A program made the position numbers and the translations under genes. A model generated the notes under the pieces. That model worked only from the letters and a program-made list of their open reading frames with translations, was not told the DNA's origin and did not search any database. DNA of 42,560 nucleotides from contig CAZBDV010000016.1 of NCBI GenBank assembly GCA_964490765.1, forward strand, positions 1-42,560, read 5' to 3'. The stretch comes from CAZBDV01 sp964490765. Lineage in GTDB: Bacteria; Cloacimonadota; Cloacimonadia; Cloacimonadales; JAJBBL01. Positions 9,063 to 17,284 of this stretch are shown here, piece after piece (position 1 is the first letter of the stretch; every line of letters starts with the position of its first letter).

Positions 9063-9180
9063 AGAGGGGTTTGAAACTTTGAGAGTACCGGTTCCGGAAC
9101 GGCTACTCTCCTCACCATCAATAACATAATGGGTGCCCGGGTGAGTAGTGATAACCCCTTAGAAAAACCATAAGGAGGAG
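9063..9180 (+). promoter_or_regulatory. Candidate structured RNA leader (riboswitch-like) upstream of the 149-residue unknown protein
   Basis: The leader can fold into a three-way junction. P1 is AGGGGTT (9065-9071) with AACCCCT (9153-9159). P2 is GAGAGTA (9081-9087) with TACTCTC (9104-9110), capped by a nearly palindromic CG-rich loop. P3 is CTCACC (9111-9116) with GGTGAG (9140-9145). All three stems are perfect. The 3' strand of P1 overlaps CCTTA (9157-9161), which can instead pair with TAAGG (9171-9175), the start of the ribosome binding site AAGGAGGAG. The two pairings exclude each other, which is the usual layout of a translational switch. It does not match the consensus of the TPP, purine, SAM-I, glycine, GEMM-I or THF classes as I know them. 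Function and ligand are unknown. Confidence 0.55.
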
Positions 9181-9187
9181 ATGTAAA

Positions 9188-9637
9188 ATGAAAGTCAGTT
9201 ACAAGTACGGAATCAAGACCATCAGCGGTAAGCTCGATGATCTGGTACATATGGCCTGGAATAAAGGAAGGGTTGCTATTGCAAGGATCTTCGTGATGCC
9301 AACTCTGGGTGAAATCCACTCTCTCTTCGGTGATATAAAGAAGAATATCGCTGCGATCTGGGATGAGTGTTCTGAAGCCTTCAAGGAAGATCTGAAGACC
9401 TATGCAACCAGACGTATACCCTACTATACTGCCGAGCAGATTCCGGCCTATGCTAACTATGCTCATTTCGTCAGATTTCTCTATGCTTTCAGAGAAGATA
9501 GCGAAGAAGTTAATCTGCTTGATGTGAGCAAGGATGACCTGCTTACTGCCGGCTGTCCGTCTTCTGTTCAGGAAATCATTGATCAGGGGCTGCTGCCACC
9601 TGTTTCTGAATATGAAGACCTGACAAACGAATGGTAA
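9188..9637 (+). CDS. Unknown 149-residue protein behind a structured leader
   Basis: I do not recognise this protein. It has no signal peptide or membrane segment and is predicted cytoplasmic and mostly helical. The N-terminal part 'GIKTISGKLDDLVHMAWNKG' followed by an Arg-containing strand recalls in layout, though not clearly in sequence, small GKL-type proteins seen in phage-like and Bacteroidetes gene sets. The middle is helical with many aromatic residues ('YANYAHFVRFLYAF'), and the tail 'SSVQEIIDQGLLPPV' looks ordered. The start ATG is set by an ideal RBS (AAGGAGGAG, 7 bases upstream) that takes part in the leader switch. A second small gene follows after 100 bases. A minus-strand frame across the same DNA (8981-9466) lacks this RBS support. 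Confidence 0.75.
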   Translation: MKVSYKYGIKTISGKLDDLVHMAWNKGRVAIARIFVMPTLGEIHSLFGDIKKNIAAIWDECSEAFKEDLKTYATRRIPYYTAEQIPAYANYAHFVRFLYAFREDSEEVNLLDVSKDDLLTAGCPSSVQEIIDQGLLPPVSEYEDLTNEW

Positions 9638-9645
9638 TGATGTGT

Positions 9646-9681
9646 GGAGATGGAGAGGTGAATAACCGCCTCTCTGTCTCC
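9646..9681 (+). terminator. Intercistronic hairpin (attenuator or weak terminator)
   Basis: GGAGATGGAGAGG (9646-9658) pairs with CCTCTCTGTCTCC (9669-9681) over all 13 positions. Two adjacent pairs are G-U wobbles only if the plus strand is the RNA, which points to a role in the plus transcript. The loop is 10 bases. The following TGTTATATAAC is not a clear T-run, so partial termination or mRNA stability control is more likely than full termination. Confidence 0.5.
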
Positions 9682-9737
9682 TGTTATATAACTATGGAGC
9701 AGCTAATTAAGCGAGAAAACAGAAAAGGAGGCATGAG

Positions 9738-9899
9738 ATGGAAGAACTGATCGGGAAGATCATGAATGAGATAGAACAAAACCTTATCCTGCCGGGTTAT
9801 AGTGATAAGGAGTTATACGATATAACCGCCTTTATCCTGACGGTAACTTTCAGCTATATTGGAGAAATCTGTGCTACCCTGGCAGGCAGGAAGAGCTGA
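9738..9899 (+). CDS. Small unknown 53-residue protein
   Basis: A short frame supported by a near-perfect RBS (AAAAGGAGG, 7 bases before ATG 9738) and by its position in the same transcript as the 149-residue gene. The product begins MEELIGKIMNEIEQN, has a hydrophobic stretch at about residues 31-46 ('AFILTVTFSYIGEICA') and ends 'GRKS'. The segment is too broken by polar residues for a confident membrane helix; an amphipathic or dimerising helix fits as well. No family is recognised. A strong hairpin terminator follows 70 bases later. Confidence 0.6.
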   Translation: MEELIGKIMNEIEQNLILPGYSDKELYDITAFILTVTFSYIGEICATLAGRKS

Positions 9900-9964
9900 C
9901 TTGCGATAGAACAGGCAGAAAGAAGTAACTCGATGTTCAGCAGTTATATAGTGAGAAGATAGAA

Positions 9965-10007
9965 GCAGAGTAGCAAAGCAAGGTTATATTTGCTTTGCTA
10001 CTCCTGC
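9965..10007. terminator. Strong hairpin between convergent genes
   Basis: GAGTAGCAAAGCAA (9968-9981) and TTGCTTTGCTACTC (9990-10003) are perfect 14-base inverted repeats with an 8-base loop; GCA/TGC can extend the stem past one bulged C. It lies between the plus-strand small gene and the convergent racemase gene, so it probably stops transcription from both sides, although no long T-run follows. Confidence 0.65.
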
Positions 10008-10016
10008 TGATAGCTA

Positions 10017-11117
10017 TCAGGTAATTTTCTTTTCGATAAAGGGGGTGTTCATCAAACGGGCTACTGCCATATAGTTAGGTTTGAATATGAGTTGATCACC
10101 TACGTGGTATTTCTGTTTGCCGCCTTTACCCTTATTCTCACCAACATCATAGACTGTCATGTCGGAAGTAGTGCCAGCAAAACTTATATTCTTATCTGAA
10201 GGGGTAAGGTCATTAACATCGACATCGAGAATACCGAAATCGACCACCGCCCTGTAAGCCTTATCCCGGTCACTGTTCGTATCGGCAACAGTGCCGACAT
10301 TCCCCTCACCGATTTTACCATCAGGAACAGTATCCTTCTCTGCAATCTCGATTATATTGGCTTTGAATTCAAATCCCTTCGTACTGAGATTACGGAATCT
10401 CTTATTGGTAAAGGGTGAAGTACCGAAGAAAACTGCTTCTCCGATGCGGAAATGATTGACCTCCTGCGGCCTTTTCCCCTTCCCTACGAGTGGAAGGGTA
10501 ATAGAAGAGCCGCCTGAGACGAGATCTATCTTCTTCTTGAAGGTCAGTTCAATGATCTTCTTATAAAGACAGAGCTGGATCAATTTATCAAAAGTCGGTT
10601 CTATACCGTACATACAACCAAGATTAGCTCCGATACCTATTACTTCTATATTGGAAAGCTTGAAGACCTTCTTATAGAAGTCGAGGATCTGTTCACGGAC
10701 TACACCTTCGCGCAACTCCCCCAGCTCGATCATAACGATAATCTTATGAACCTTGTCCTGCTTTTTTGCCTCTTTGTTAAGAGCTTCTATCGTTCTGATA
10801 CTGCTGTTGAGCGAGATATCGGCATAGCTGATGACGTTCTTTACCTGGTCTATAGCCGGGGGTTTTATGTAGAGAGTCACGGCATCCGGCCTTATCTGCT
10901 TGATCTTCTTCAGGCAGGAGAGATGAGAATCTCCTATGGAATGGATGTTCTGAAGTTCCTCGCTGTTCAAAATAGCCTCAAGAACCTTGCGATCACCACT
11001 CAAAACCTTCATTATAATCGACCACTGGATATTATATTTCCCCAGTAGTTCGTTCAGCTTCTTGATGTTGCCAAGAATAATATTGGTATCAATATTCAGG
11101 CTGGCCATCTTACTCAA
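10017..11117 (-). CDS. PLP-dependent amino acid racemase, alanine-racemase fold (ornithine racemase-like)
   Basis: A 366-residue fold-type III PLP enzyme. The N-terminal TIM-barrel domain holds the PLP lysine Lys37 in 'SIIMKVLSGD', and later 'LVSGGSSITLPL' and 'RIGEAVFFG' fit the phosphate-binding part. It is closer to the ornithine racemase/YhfX branch than to canonical Alr: the conserved Alr PLP-site sequence 'KAxAYG' is absent. It likely interconverts L and D forms of ornithine, lysine or a related amino acid, but the substrate cannot be read from sequence. The start overlaps the stop of the upstream GNAT gene in an ATGA, so the two are translationally coupled. In some clostridia ornithine racemase belongs to ornithine fermentation; no other genes of that pathway are visible here. 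Confidence 0.82.
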   Translation of the reverse strand: MSKMASLNIDTNIILGNIKKLNELLGKYNIQWSIIMKVLSGDRKVLEAILNSEELQNIHSIGDSHLSCLKKIKQIRPDAVTLYIKPPAIDQVKNVISYADISLNSSIRTIEALNKEAKKQDKVHKIIVMIELGELREGVVREQILDFYKKVFKLSNIEVIGIGANLGCMYGIEPTFDKLIQLCLYKKIIELTFKKKIDLVSGGSSITLPLVGKGKRPQEVNHFRIGEAVFFGTSPFTNKRFRNLSTKGFEFKANIIEIAEKDTVPDGKIGEGNVGTVADTNSDRDKAYRAVVDFGILDVDVNDLTPSDKNISFAGTTSDMTVYDVGENKGKGGKQKYHVGDQLIFKPNYMAVARLMNTPFIEKKIT

Positions 11118-11560
11118 TCCTTCTTATAACGCATTTCTGCATACTTGGATTCAAAGCCAAGCCGTTCATAAAGACGCTTGGCCGGATTGTCATACTCGAC
11201 ATGAAGAGCTATATCTCCCTGACAGTTCTCGGCTGCCTTCCTGATAATCTGCTTGCCGAATCCCTTTCCTCTATAAGCGGCATCTACAGCTATATATACA
11301 AGGATATTTTCCGGTATGAAATCCTTCATACCAGTATTGTTCATTACAAGCGCTCCGACAAGCTTCCCTTCATAATAGGCCGCTACAAGGAATCCTCCCT
11401 TTCCTTCGGCATCAGAAAAGGCATAATTGATAGACTTGTTTATTGCTTCTTTATCATCTCTGAATCGGTCGAGATGCTTGTGAAGAAAATCTACATAATC
11501 TTCACGGCTTATCCGCTTCTTCATCTCCTCTTCTGTTCTAAAAATCTGTATATCTAACAT
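11114..11560 (-). CDS. GNAT family N-acetyltransferase
   Basis: A 148-residue single-domain acetyltransferase. Motif A is visible as 'VDAAYRGKGFGKQIIRKAAE' (the R/QxxGxG acetyl-CoA pyrophosphate loop), preceded by the beta4 strand 'NILVYIA' and followed by 'NPAKRLYERLGFE', the usual C-terminal GNAT motif. It is cytoplasmic and probably acts on a small amine or amino acid. It is the first gene of a two-gene unit and its stop overlaps the racemase start (ATGA), so its substrate may be the racemase product. A TTGACA lies upstream on the minus strand near 11724-11729 without a convincing -10. Confidence 0.87.
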   Translation of the reverse strand: MLDIQIFRTEEEMKKRISREDYVDFLHKHLDRFRDDKEAINKSINYAFSDAEGKGGFLVAAYYEGKLVGALVMNNTGMKDFIPENILVYIAVDAAYRGKGFGKQIIRKAAENCQGDIALHVEYDNPAKRLYERLGFESKYAEMRYKKD

Positions 11561-11780
11561 AATTCCTCCATATCTGTTTCTTTGCTGTTGGTTTGATAAA
11601 CGTCTGGCTACAGGGTAGATAGCACTTTGAATTTTATACTCGACTCCCTCGACTAAGAATATCTAAATATGATCTCGCTTTCTTCTCTTACCATTATTAG
11701 GACATTTTTCTATTCAATGCTGATTTGTCAAGTGTTATCTTATTGAAAAAGTAAATAGTTATGGGTTTTCTGACTGCCTG

Positions 11781-13886
11781 TCAGTAGGAAAATAATTCTT
11801 CCCGGGTCAGATATGCTACCCTGTAACGTTCCCTTACCTCCCGGTTCTCTTCCCTGGTAAAGGAGTAATCTTCCAGAACCAGATCGCGGGCTTCTCTTCT
11901 GGCTTCCTGTAGTATAGTAAGGTCTCTCTTCAGATCAGTAAAACGGAAGAGTGGTACTCCTGACTGGTTGGTTCCGAAGAAATCACCCGGCCCTCTCAGT
12001 TCGAGATCTTTTTCCGCTATAAGAAAGCCATCGTTAGTTTCGGTCATAATTTTTAATCTTTCGCGCGCTGCTTGTGAGAGTTGATTGTAATAGACCAGAA
12101 AGCAGAAAGATTCTTCTGTTCCTCTTCCTACTCTGCCGCGGAGCTGGTGTAACTGGCTCAACCCGAATCTTTCTGCATGTTCGATTATCATTACAGAGGC
12201 GTTGGGAACATCTACTCCGACCTCGATAACGGTAGTGGAGACGAGTATATCTATCTTATTCTCCTGAAACCGTTTCATTATGGACTCTTTATCGGAAGGT
12301 TTCATCCGGCTGTGGATCAATTCAACTGAATAATCGGCAAAAGGCCCCTCTTTTAATGAGAGATACAGTCTTTCCGCATCGAGAAGGTCGAGCTTCTCCG
12401 TCTCTGAGATGAGGGGAGAGACGATATATACCTGCCTTCCCCTGTCGAGCAGGCTGAAGAGTTTCTTATAGATCTCCTCTCTTTTAGAGGCCGGCTTCTG
12501 TGTCGTCTTCACCGGTTTACGATTGGGTGGTAGTTCATCGAGAATAGAGATATCAAGGTCTCCATAGAGAGTTAGTGCCAGCGAGCGGGGAATAGGTGTT
12601 GCTGAAAGGTAGAGAATATCGGGAAAACCACTCTTGCCGGGAAGAGTTGCTCTCTGCTGAACGCCGAATCGCTGTTGCTCGTCAATCACCACTAAGCCGG
12701 CTTTTTTGAACACAACCCTCTTTTCGAGCAGGGCATGGGTCCCGATTATTATATCTGCTTTACCGGACACGACATCCTCGAGTGACTCTTTTGTCCCTTT
12801 TCTTTTCCCGCCGAGTATCAGACAGATGTTGATCTCCGGTTGTCTGACCAGGAGCCTGGAGATACTTTCATAATGCTGTCGGGCCAGTATCTCTGTCGGG
12901 ACGAGCATTACAGCCTGGTAGCCGTTCTCTATGGCCAGCAACATAGTAAAGAGAGCGATTATCGTCTTGCCTGACCCGACATCACCCTGCAAGAGTCTAT
13001 TCATACGCTGTTTACTCTCCATGTCGGCAACAATCTCTCGCAGTACCCGTTTCTGGGCTTTAGTCAGGTTGAAGGGGAGAGTGTTTTTCAATTGTGTGGT
13101 GTTAATCTTTTTGACGTGAAATGAGATTCCCTTCTCTTCCTGTTTATGCTTCCTGTAAACTCGTGCCAGCATCATCTGATGATAGAAGAGCTCTTCGAAA
13201 ATCATTCTTCTTCGGCCAGTTTCAGCTTCCGCTTTCGTTTCAGGAAAGTGAATGGCAGCAATACTCTCCTTCAAGCCGATAAGGTTATTCCTTTTACGAA
13301 TATAGCCGGGAATGGTTTCTCTGATTGAGTACTGATAGTCCTGAAATGCACGATAGATCAGCTTACGAATGTTATTCTGTGTCAGGCCGGCTGTCGAGGG
13401 ATAGACAGGTAATAGCTCTCGTCCCGACCAGTCTGGTGCCTGAATCTGGGGTAGTTCTCCCTCCGGTTCTTCTGAATCGATTATCTCTATCCCTGGATGA
13501 ATGAACTGGGGTGTTTTACGATATTCTTTCAATATGCCGTCCAATATTACTGTCACACCTGGTTTCAGGCCGGCAGTATGCCACCATTGGTAATTAAACC
13601 AGACACCCAGCAAATCTTTTTCTCCATCAGTAAAGACAACCCTGAGTTGTTTTCTCCCGCCTCTGATGAACATCGGTTTGACACTTTTCACCCTGAGCAG
13701 GACCCTGTAAGCTCTGTCGAGCTCCATATCAGCTATTCTGCAGCACTGTTCCTTTTCGATATAAAAACGGGGAAGATGAAAAAGGAGATCCTCTACTGTC
13801 AAGATACCCAAACTGCCCAGAAGTTGTGCTTTTTGAAAACCTACCCCTTTGAGGTAGCGAACTTCGTTCTGAAATGAGTTGCTCAT
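11781..13886 (-). CDS. recG: ATP-dependent DNA helicase RecG
   Basis: A 701-residue superfamily 2 helicase that remodels stalled replication forks and branched DNA. The N-terminal wedge/OB region (about 1-190, starting 'NEVRYLKGVGFQKAQLL') is followed by the helicase core: motif I 'LLQGDVGSGKTIIAL', motif II 'IDEQQRFGVQQR', motif III 'LSATPIPRSLAL', motif V 'STTVIEVGVDVP' and motif VI 'QLRGRVGRG'. The length is normal. The usual RecG motif II is DEQH; here the fourth residue is Gln, a substitution that other SF2 helicases tolerate. The gene lies 5 bases downstream of rsmI on the same strand. Confidence 0.96.
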   Translation of the reverse strand: MSNSFQNEVRYLKGVGFQKAQLLGSLGILTVEDLLFHLPRFYIEKEQCCRIADMELDRAYRVLLRVKSVKPMFIRGGRKQLRVVFTDGEKDLLGVWFNYQWWHTAGLKPGVTVILDGILKEYRKTPQFIHPGIEIIDSEEPEGELPQIQAPDWSGRELLPVYPSTAGLTQNNIRKLIYRAFQDYQYSIRETIPGYIRKRNNLIGLKESIAAIHFPETKAEAETGRRRMIFEELFYHQMMLARVYRKHKQEEKGISFHVKKINTTQLKNTLPFNLTKAQKRVLREIVADMESKQRMNRLLQGDVGSGKTIIALFTMLLAIENGYQAVMLVPTEILARQHYESISRLLVRQPEINICLILGGKRKGTKESLEDVVSGKADIIIGTHALLEKRVVFKKAGLVVIDEQQRFGVQQRATLPGKSGFPDILYLSATPIPRSLALTLYGDLDISILDELPPNRKPVKTTQKPASKREEIYKKLFSLLDRGRQVYIVSPLISETEKLDLLDAERLYLSLKEGPFADYSVELIHSRMKPSDKESIMKRFQENKIDILVSTTVIEVGVDVPNASVMIIEHAERFGLSQLHQLRGRVGRGTEESFCFLVYYNQLSQAARERLKIMTETNDGFLIAEKDLELRGPGDFFGTNQSGVPLFRFTDLKRDLTILQEARREARDLVLEDYSFTREENREVRERYRVAYLTREELFSY

Positions 13887-13891
13887 AACTG

Positions 13892-14647
13892 TCAGTCTTT
13901 CTGAGCGAGGAGAATGAAGACAAACTCCCCCCTGGGAAGTGTTTCAGCCTCCTTCTGGAGCTGCCTGAGATTACCGAAAATCATTCTCTCTTCTGGCTGG
14001 GTAAGTCTGTAAGCTATGACACCCTCTCTTTGAGTACCCAGTACCATATTCAGATCTCTGAGAAATGGCTTCAATCGGTAGGGAGCTTCTAAAAAAATAA
14101 TATCGATAGCGGTGTTATCCTTTATCTCTTTGAGTGCCTGGATTCTTTCTAATTTCCCGGCTGGAAGGAAACCATAATAGAGAAAACCCTCCTCTCTCCT
14201 GCCAGCTGCCATCAAAGCAGCCATGAGTGAAGAGGCACCAGGTAAGGGGATAACGGGAATGTTCTTCTTCTGGCAGAGCTGCACGAGCCTGTTACCTGGA
14301 TCGGCAAAGAGAGGAGTCCCACAATCACTGATCAGGGCAGCTCTCGCCTTCTCGTTCAATAATCTTGTCAGAAGCCTGTCACTCTGTTCCCCTTCGTTAT
14401 GTTCGTTGAGTAATTCCAGAGGCTTCTTTATGCCATATCTCTTCAGGAATGTAGCACCAACCTTCCGCTCCTCACAGATGATGAAATCTACACTCTGTAG
14501 AATAGCAAGGGCTCTCACTGTTATATCGGCCGGATTCCCAATGTCGGTAGCCACTACATAGAGTCCGGGCATTAGTACCGCGCAGGTCTCTCTCTCGATT
14601 AGCGCTTCCAGCTCACTCTGTTTTAATGACATATACCGTCTCGCCAC
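13892..14647 (-). CDS. rsmI: 16S rRNA 2'-O-methyltransferase RsmI-like (tetrapyrrole methylase fold)
   Basis: A 251-residue SAM-dependent methyltransferase, likely acting on C1402 of 16S rRNA. Motifs in order: 'PGLYVVATDIGNPADIT' (SAM-site strand), 'LISDCGTPLFADPG' and 'PLPGASSLMAAL'. The usual AEDTR motif reads 'CEERKVG' here, and 'PTPIGN' reads 'ATDIGN', so this is a divergent RsmI branch. I read the start as GTG 14647 with AGGAAG 7 bases upstream; an in-frame ATG lies at 14632. The gene overlaps the 3' end of the upstream YfhO-type gene by 35 bases and is followed after 5 bases by recG, so the three are probably co-transcribed. Confidence 0.88.
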   Translation of the reverse strand: MARRYMSLKQSELEALIERETCAVLMPGLYVVATDIGNPADITVRALAILQSVDFIICEERKVGATFLKRYGIKKPLELLNEHNEGEQSDRLLTRLLNEKARAALISDCGTPLFADPGNRLVQLCQKKNIPVIPLPGASSLMAALMAAGRREEGFLYYGFLPAGKLERIQALKEIKDNTAIDIIFLEAPYRLKPFLRDLNMVLGTQREGVIAYRLTQPEERMIFGNLRQLQKEAETLPRGEFVFILLAQKD

Positions 14648-17045
14648 GGTAGTTCTTCCTGATAAAGAAGACCAGCCCCACTATCACGAGAATTACTGTC
14701 GTTAAAAGGCCTATCAGGCTGAGAATAAGGCTTATTCTGTAACTTTTCGGCTCGAATTTCATCTCCAGAGTGTGCTCTCCGGGTGGAATTATTACCCCTC
14801 TAAGAATATAGTTAACAGGGTGTATATCAACCGGCTCTTCGTTCAGATAGGCGTTCCACCCTGCCGGATAATAGATTTCACTCACAACTAGCATACTGGT
14901 CGTATCTGTCTCAACTGCAAAGCGGAGATGATGCAGGCCATAATCCAGTAGCTCGGCCGCACTCTCTCCGGGTGACCCTATTCCATTGATATCACTCTCG
15001 ACTATTGCTACCCTTGCCGGGTTGAAATCAGGATGATTAAGCCTTCGTATTATCTGCTGAGAGTTATCATACTTTTCGATACTCTCAACAAACCAGGCTC
15101 TCGGTAGATATTCCAGATTCTCATAGATTGTTACCCTTCTGTCTCTATCATAGATTGTATAACTCACATTATCGAATGGGAGTTGAACAGGGGAGACAAG
15201 ATACTTGACATTGAGCATATTGACGATATTCCAGTTAATCGGTACCCGATATTGCAGTTCAGCATGAAGTGATTGGTCAATTATATCCTGATAGCGTTGC
15301 AACTTGGCACCATGATAACCACCAATAGTCTGATGATAATAAGCCCACCTGCTCTGACCGAATTCTGCAGCTACAGGGAATATTCTAAACACTTCCTCGT
15401 CTTCCTGCAGGAACTTGTCCGCTTCAGTCTCCTGAAATTCAGCCTGAAATTCACTCTTTGGTACGAGATTATGGAGATGCCGCCTCTGATTAATCAGCAT
15501 CAGATCGCCTATAACAAGTATAGCTATCAATGACATATATACGTAAGGGGTAATTCCCTTCTTCTTAAGTAACAGATACGTGAGTAAGAAGAACACAAAA
15601 ATCAGGACTAAAGAGATGACTCCACTCTCTTCGAACATATTCACACGCATCTCAGATAGATAGGCTAGCTGGTTCGGTTCGTACCGTCCGGCATCTGTTG
15701 CATGTTCGAAGGGTAAAACCGACCAGAATCCGGTAGCACTGAGGATAATGAAGAGAAGAAAAGCAATACCGGAGAGAAGCAGGAGTTTCTTGATCAGCAG
15801 CAGAAAGCGGAGATCATTTTCCCTGTTTCTGTCTATGATCAACTTCAGGCCATATCCAGCCATGATCACCATGCTGAACTGGAGCAGGATAAGAGTCATT
15901 GCCGGAACACGGAACTTGTTATAGAATGGAAGATAAGATAACAGAAAATTGGAGAGGAAGGGTATATGCTTACCAAAAGCAAAAAAGAGGCTGATGATTG
16001 AGACTGCAGTCAGCATCTTAACCATTTTCGACTTCCAGTGAAAAATGGCAATTAGCCCCAGAACGAGAATTATTATCCCCATATACATATAAGTCTGGGT
16101 AAAGGGCATCCAGCCCCAATAGAAGGGAGCAATACCACCGAAGAAGTCGGGTATGATAAAAGATAGCATCTCCAGAGGGTGAAAAGACCATCCGGTAGCA
16201 TAATCGGTCGTTAAGCCACTATCCCCTCCCCTTATGGTATACTGTCCGTATTCCCAGATACTGAGGTAGGGCTGTGCTACAGCAAAACCAATTATGACCA
16301 GGGTAATAAGAAAAAGAAGGGTAGCAATCAGGAACTCTCTGGTTCTGTATTTTTTCAGATGCCAGAAGAAACTGAAGATCAGATATATAATGATCAAGAT
16401 CATCGTGTAGTAAGTTATCTGGATATGATTCTCCCTCAATTGCATAATAAGAAACATAGCAGTTAAACCCATTCCAAGAACATTTCTCTGTTGATAGAGG
16501 TAGTAAATACCCCAGAATATCCAGGGGATATATACAATTGCTCTGTATTTAGTGAAATGCCCTATCTCAATCAGCCCGATGAAATGGCAGGAGAGGGCAA
16601 AAGCCATTGCAGAAATAAAAGCCTGGATCGGCTTGAATCCGAGAGTGAGCATGAGAATATACATCCCCAGCCCCGCTAGAAACATATAGAATACCTGCCA
16701 GCCAATGAGGTTGTCGGTGATGAAATCAATGATGTTCTTTATAAAAAGATATCTGGAAGGATAACTGATCAGATAGCCCGGCATTCCGGAAAAAAGATTA
16801 CTGTTCCATAATGCGAGTTCGGTATTCTCTTCATTATACTCGATCTGTACCTGAGCAGCACCACGCCATTGAAGATTATCCCCGGCCTTTGGTATATAAC
16901 CAAGAAAACCCATCCGAAAGAAGAAAATCGATAGGAGTAGCAGTATTAGTCCAATAAATATCAGATGACGGTATCGATTAGTAAACAATGGTTCCAAAAA
17001 ATCCTTCTTGATCATTACAGGTTCTTTCTTTTTCTTCCTCTTCAT
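14613..17045 (-). CDS. YfhO family polytopic membrane protein
   Basis: An 810-residue protein with about twelve membrane segments, beginning near residue 28 ('HLIFIGLILLLLSIFFF'), and a periplasmic C-terminal domain (about 560-770) rich in beta structure ('LPRAWFVESIEKY', 'SEIYYPAGWNAYLNEEPV'), closed by a last helix near 778-800. This layout and the 'YYPAGWNAYLNEEPV' segment are typical of YfhO-type GT-C membrane proteins, some of which help glycosylate lipoteichoic acid in Firmicutes. In this Gram-negative setting it probably handles a polyprenyl-linked sugar; donor and acceptor are unknown. It heads the run yfhO-rsmI-recG. Confidence 0.85.
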   Translation of the reverse strand: MKRKKKKEPVMIKKDFLEPLFTNRYRHLIFIGLILLLLSIFFFRMGFLGYIPKAGDNLQWRGAAQVQIEYNEENTELALWNSNLFSGMPGYLISYPSRYLFIKNIIDFITDNLIGWQVFYMFLAGLGMYILMLTLGFKPIQAFISAMAFALSCHFIGLIEIGHFTKYRAIVYIPWIFWGIYYLYQQRNVLGMGLTAMFLIMQLRENHIQITYYTMILIIIYLIFSFFWHLKKYRTREFLIATLLFLITLVIIGFAVAQPYLSIWEYGQYTIRGGDSGLTTDYATGWSFHPLEMLSFIIPDFFGGIAPFYWGWMPFTQTYMYMGIIILVLGLIAIFHWKSKMVKMLTAVSIISLFFAFGKHIPFLSNFLLSYLPFYNKFRVPAMTLILLQFSMVIMAGYGLKLIIDRNRENDLRFLLLIKKLLLLSGIAFLLFIILSATGFWSVLPFEHATDAGRYEPNQLAYLSEMRVNMFEESGVISLVLIFVFFLLTYLLLKKKGITPYVYMSLIAILVIGDLMLINQRRHLHNLVPKSEFQAEFQETEADKFLQEDEEVFRIFPVAAEFGQSRWAYYHQTIGGYHGAKLQRYQDIIDQSLHAELQYRVPINWNIVNMLNVKYLVSPVQLPFDNVSYTIYDRDRRVTIYENLEYLPRAWFVESIEKYDNSQQIIRRLNHPDFNPARVAIVESDINGIGSPGESAAELLDYGLHHLRFAVETDTTSMLVVSEIYYPAGWNAYLNEEPVDIHPVNYILRGVIIPPGEHTLEMKFEPKSYRISLILSLIGLLTTVILVIVGLVFFIRKNYRGETVYVIKTE

Positions 17046-17284
17046 TTACCATCCCTTCGAATTTTTCTTTAAAATTATGGCTTACCCTTTTCCAGTCAAT
17101 AAAAAAAGAGACGAACATATCTCCCCGATTTTCCGGTTAGATAATCAGACTCCTCTCCTGCAATTGATTATCATCGCTCTTCTCTCTATCTTTACAGAGT
17201 ATAATCCCTTGCCTATTTTGTAATTACTCCTTGCCAAAACAATAACCTCTGTCTCATGCTATCATCTGACATAAGGAGAGGATT
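17046..17284. other. Divergent intergenic region
   Basis: No gene seen. The 239 bases separate two divergent genes and must hold both promoters. TATAAT at 17200-17205 is a good plus-strand -10 for the DUF523/DUF1722 gene, but the bases 17 upstream do not resemble TTGACA. AAGGAGAGG just before ATG 17285 is the ribosome binding site. Confidence 0.35.

Noticed and set aside
9063..9180. Leader as TPP, purine, SAM, glycine, GEMM-I or THF riboswitch
   Set aside because: The conserved core sequences of those classes, as I know them, are not present; left as unclassified.
8981..9466. 161-codon minus-strand frame over the leader and unknown gene
   Set aside because: No RBS support, no recognisable family, and it would run through the structured leader; the plus-strand gene has an ideal RBS.
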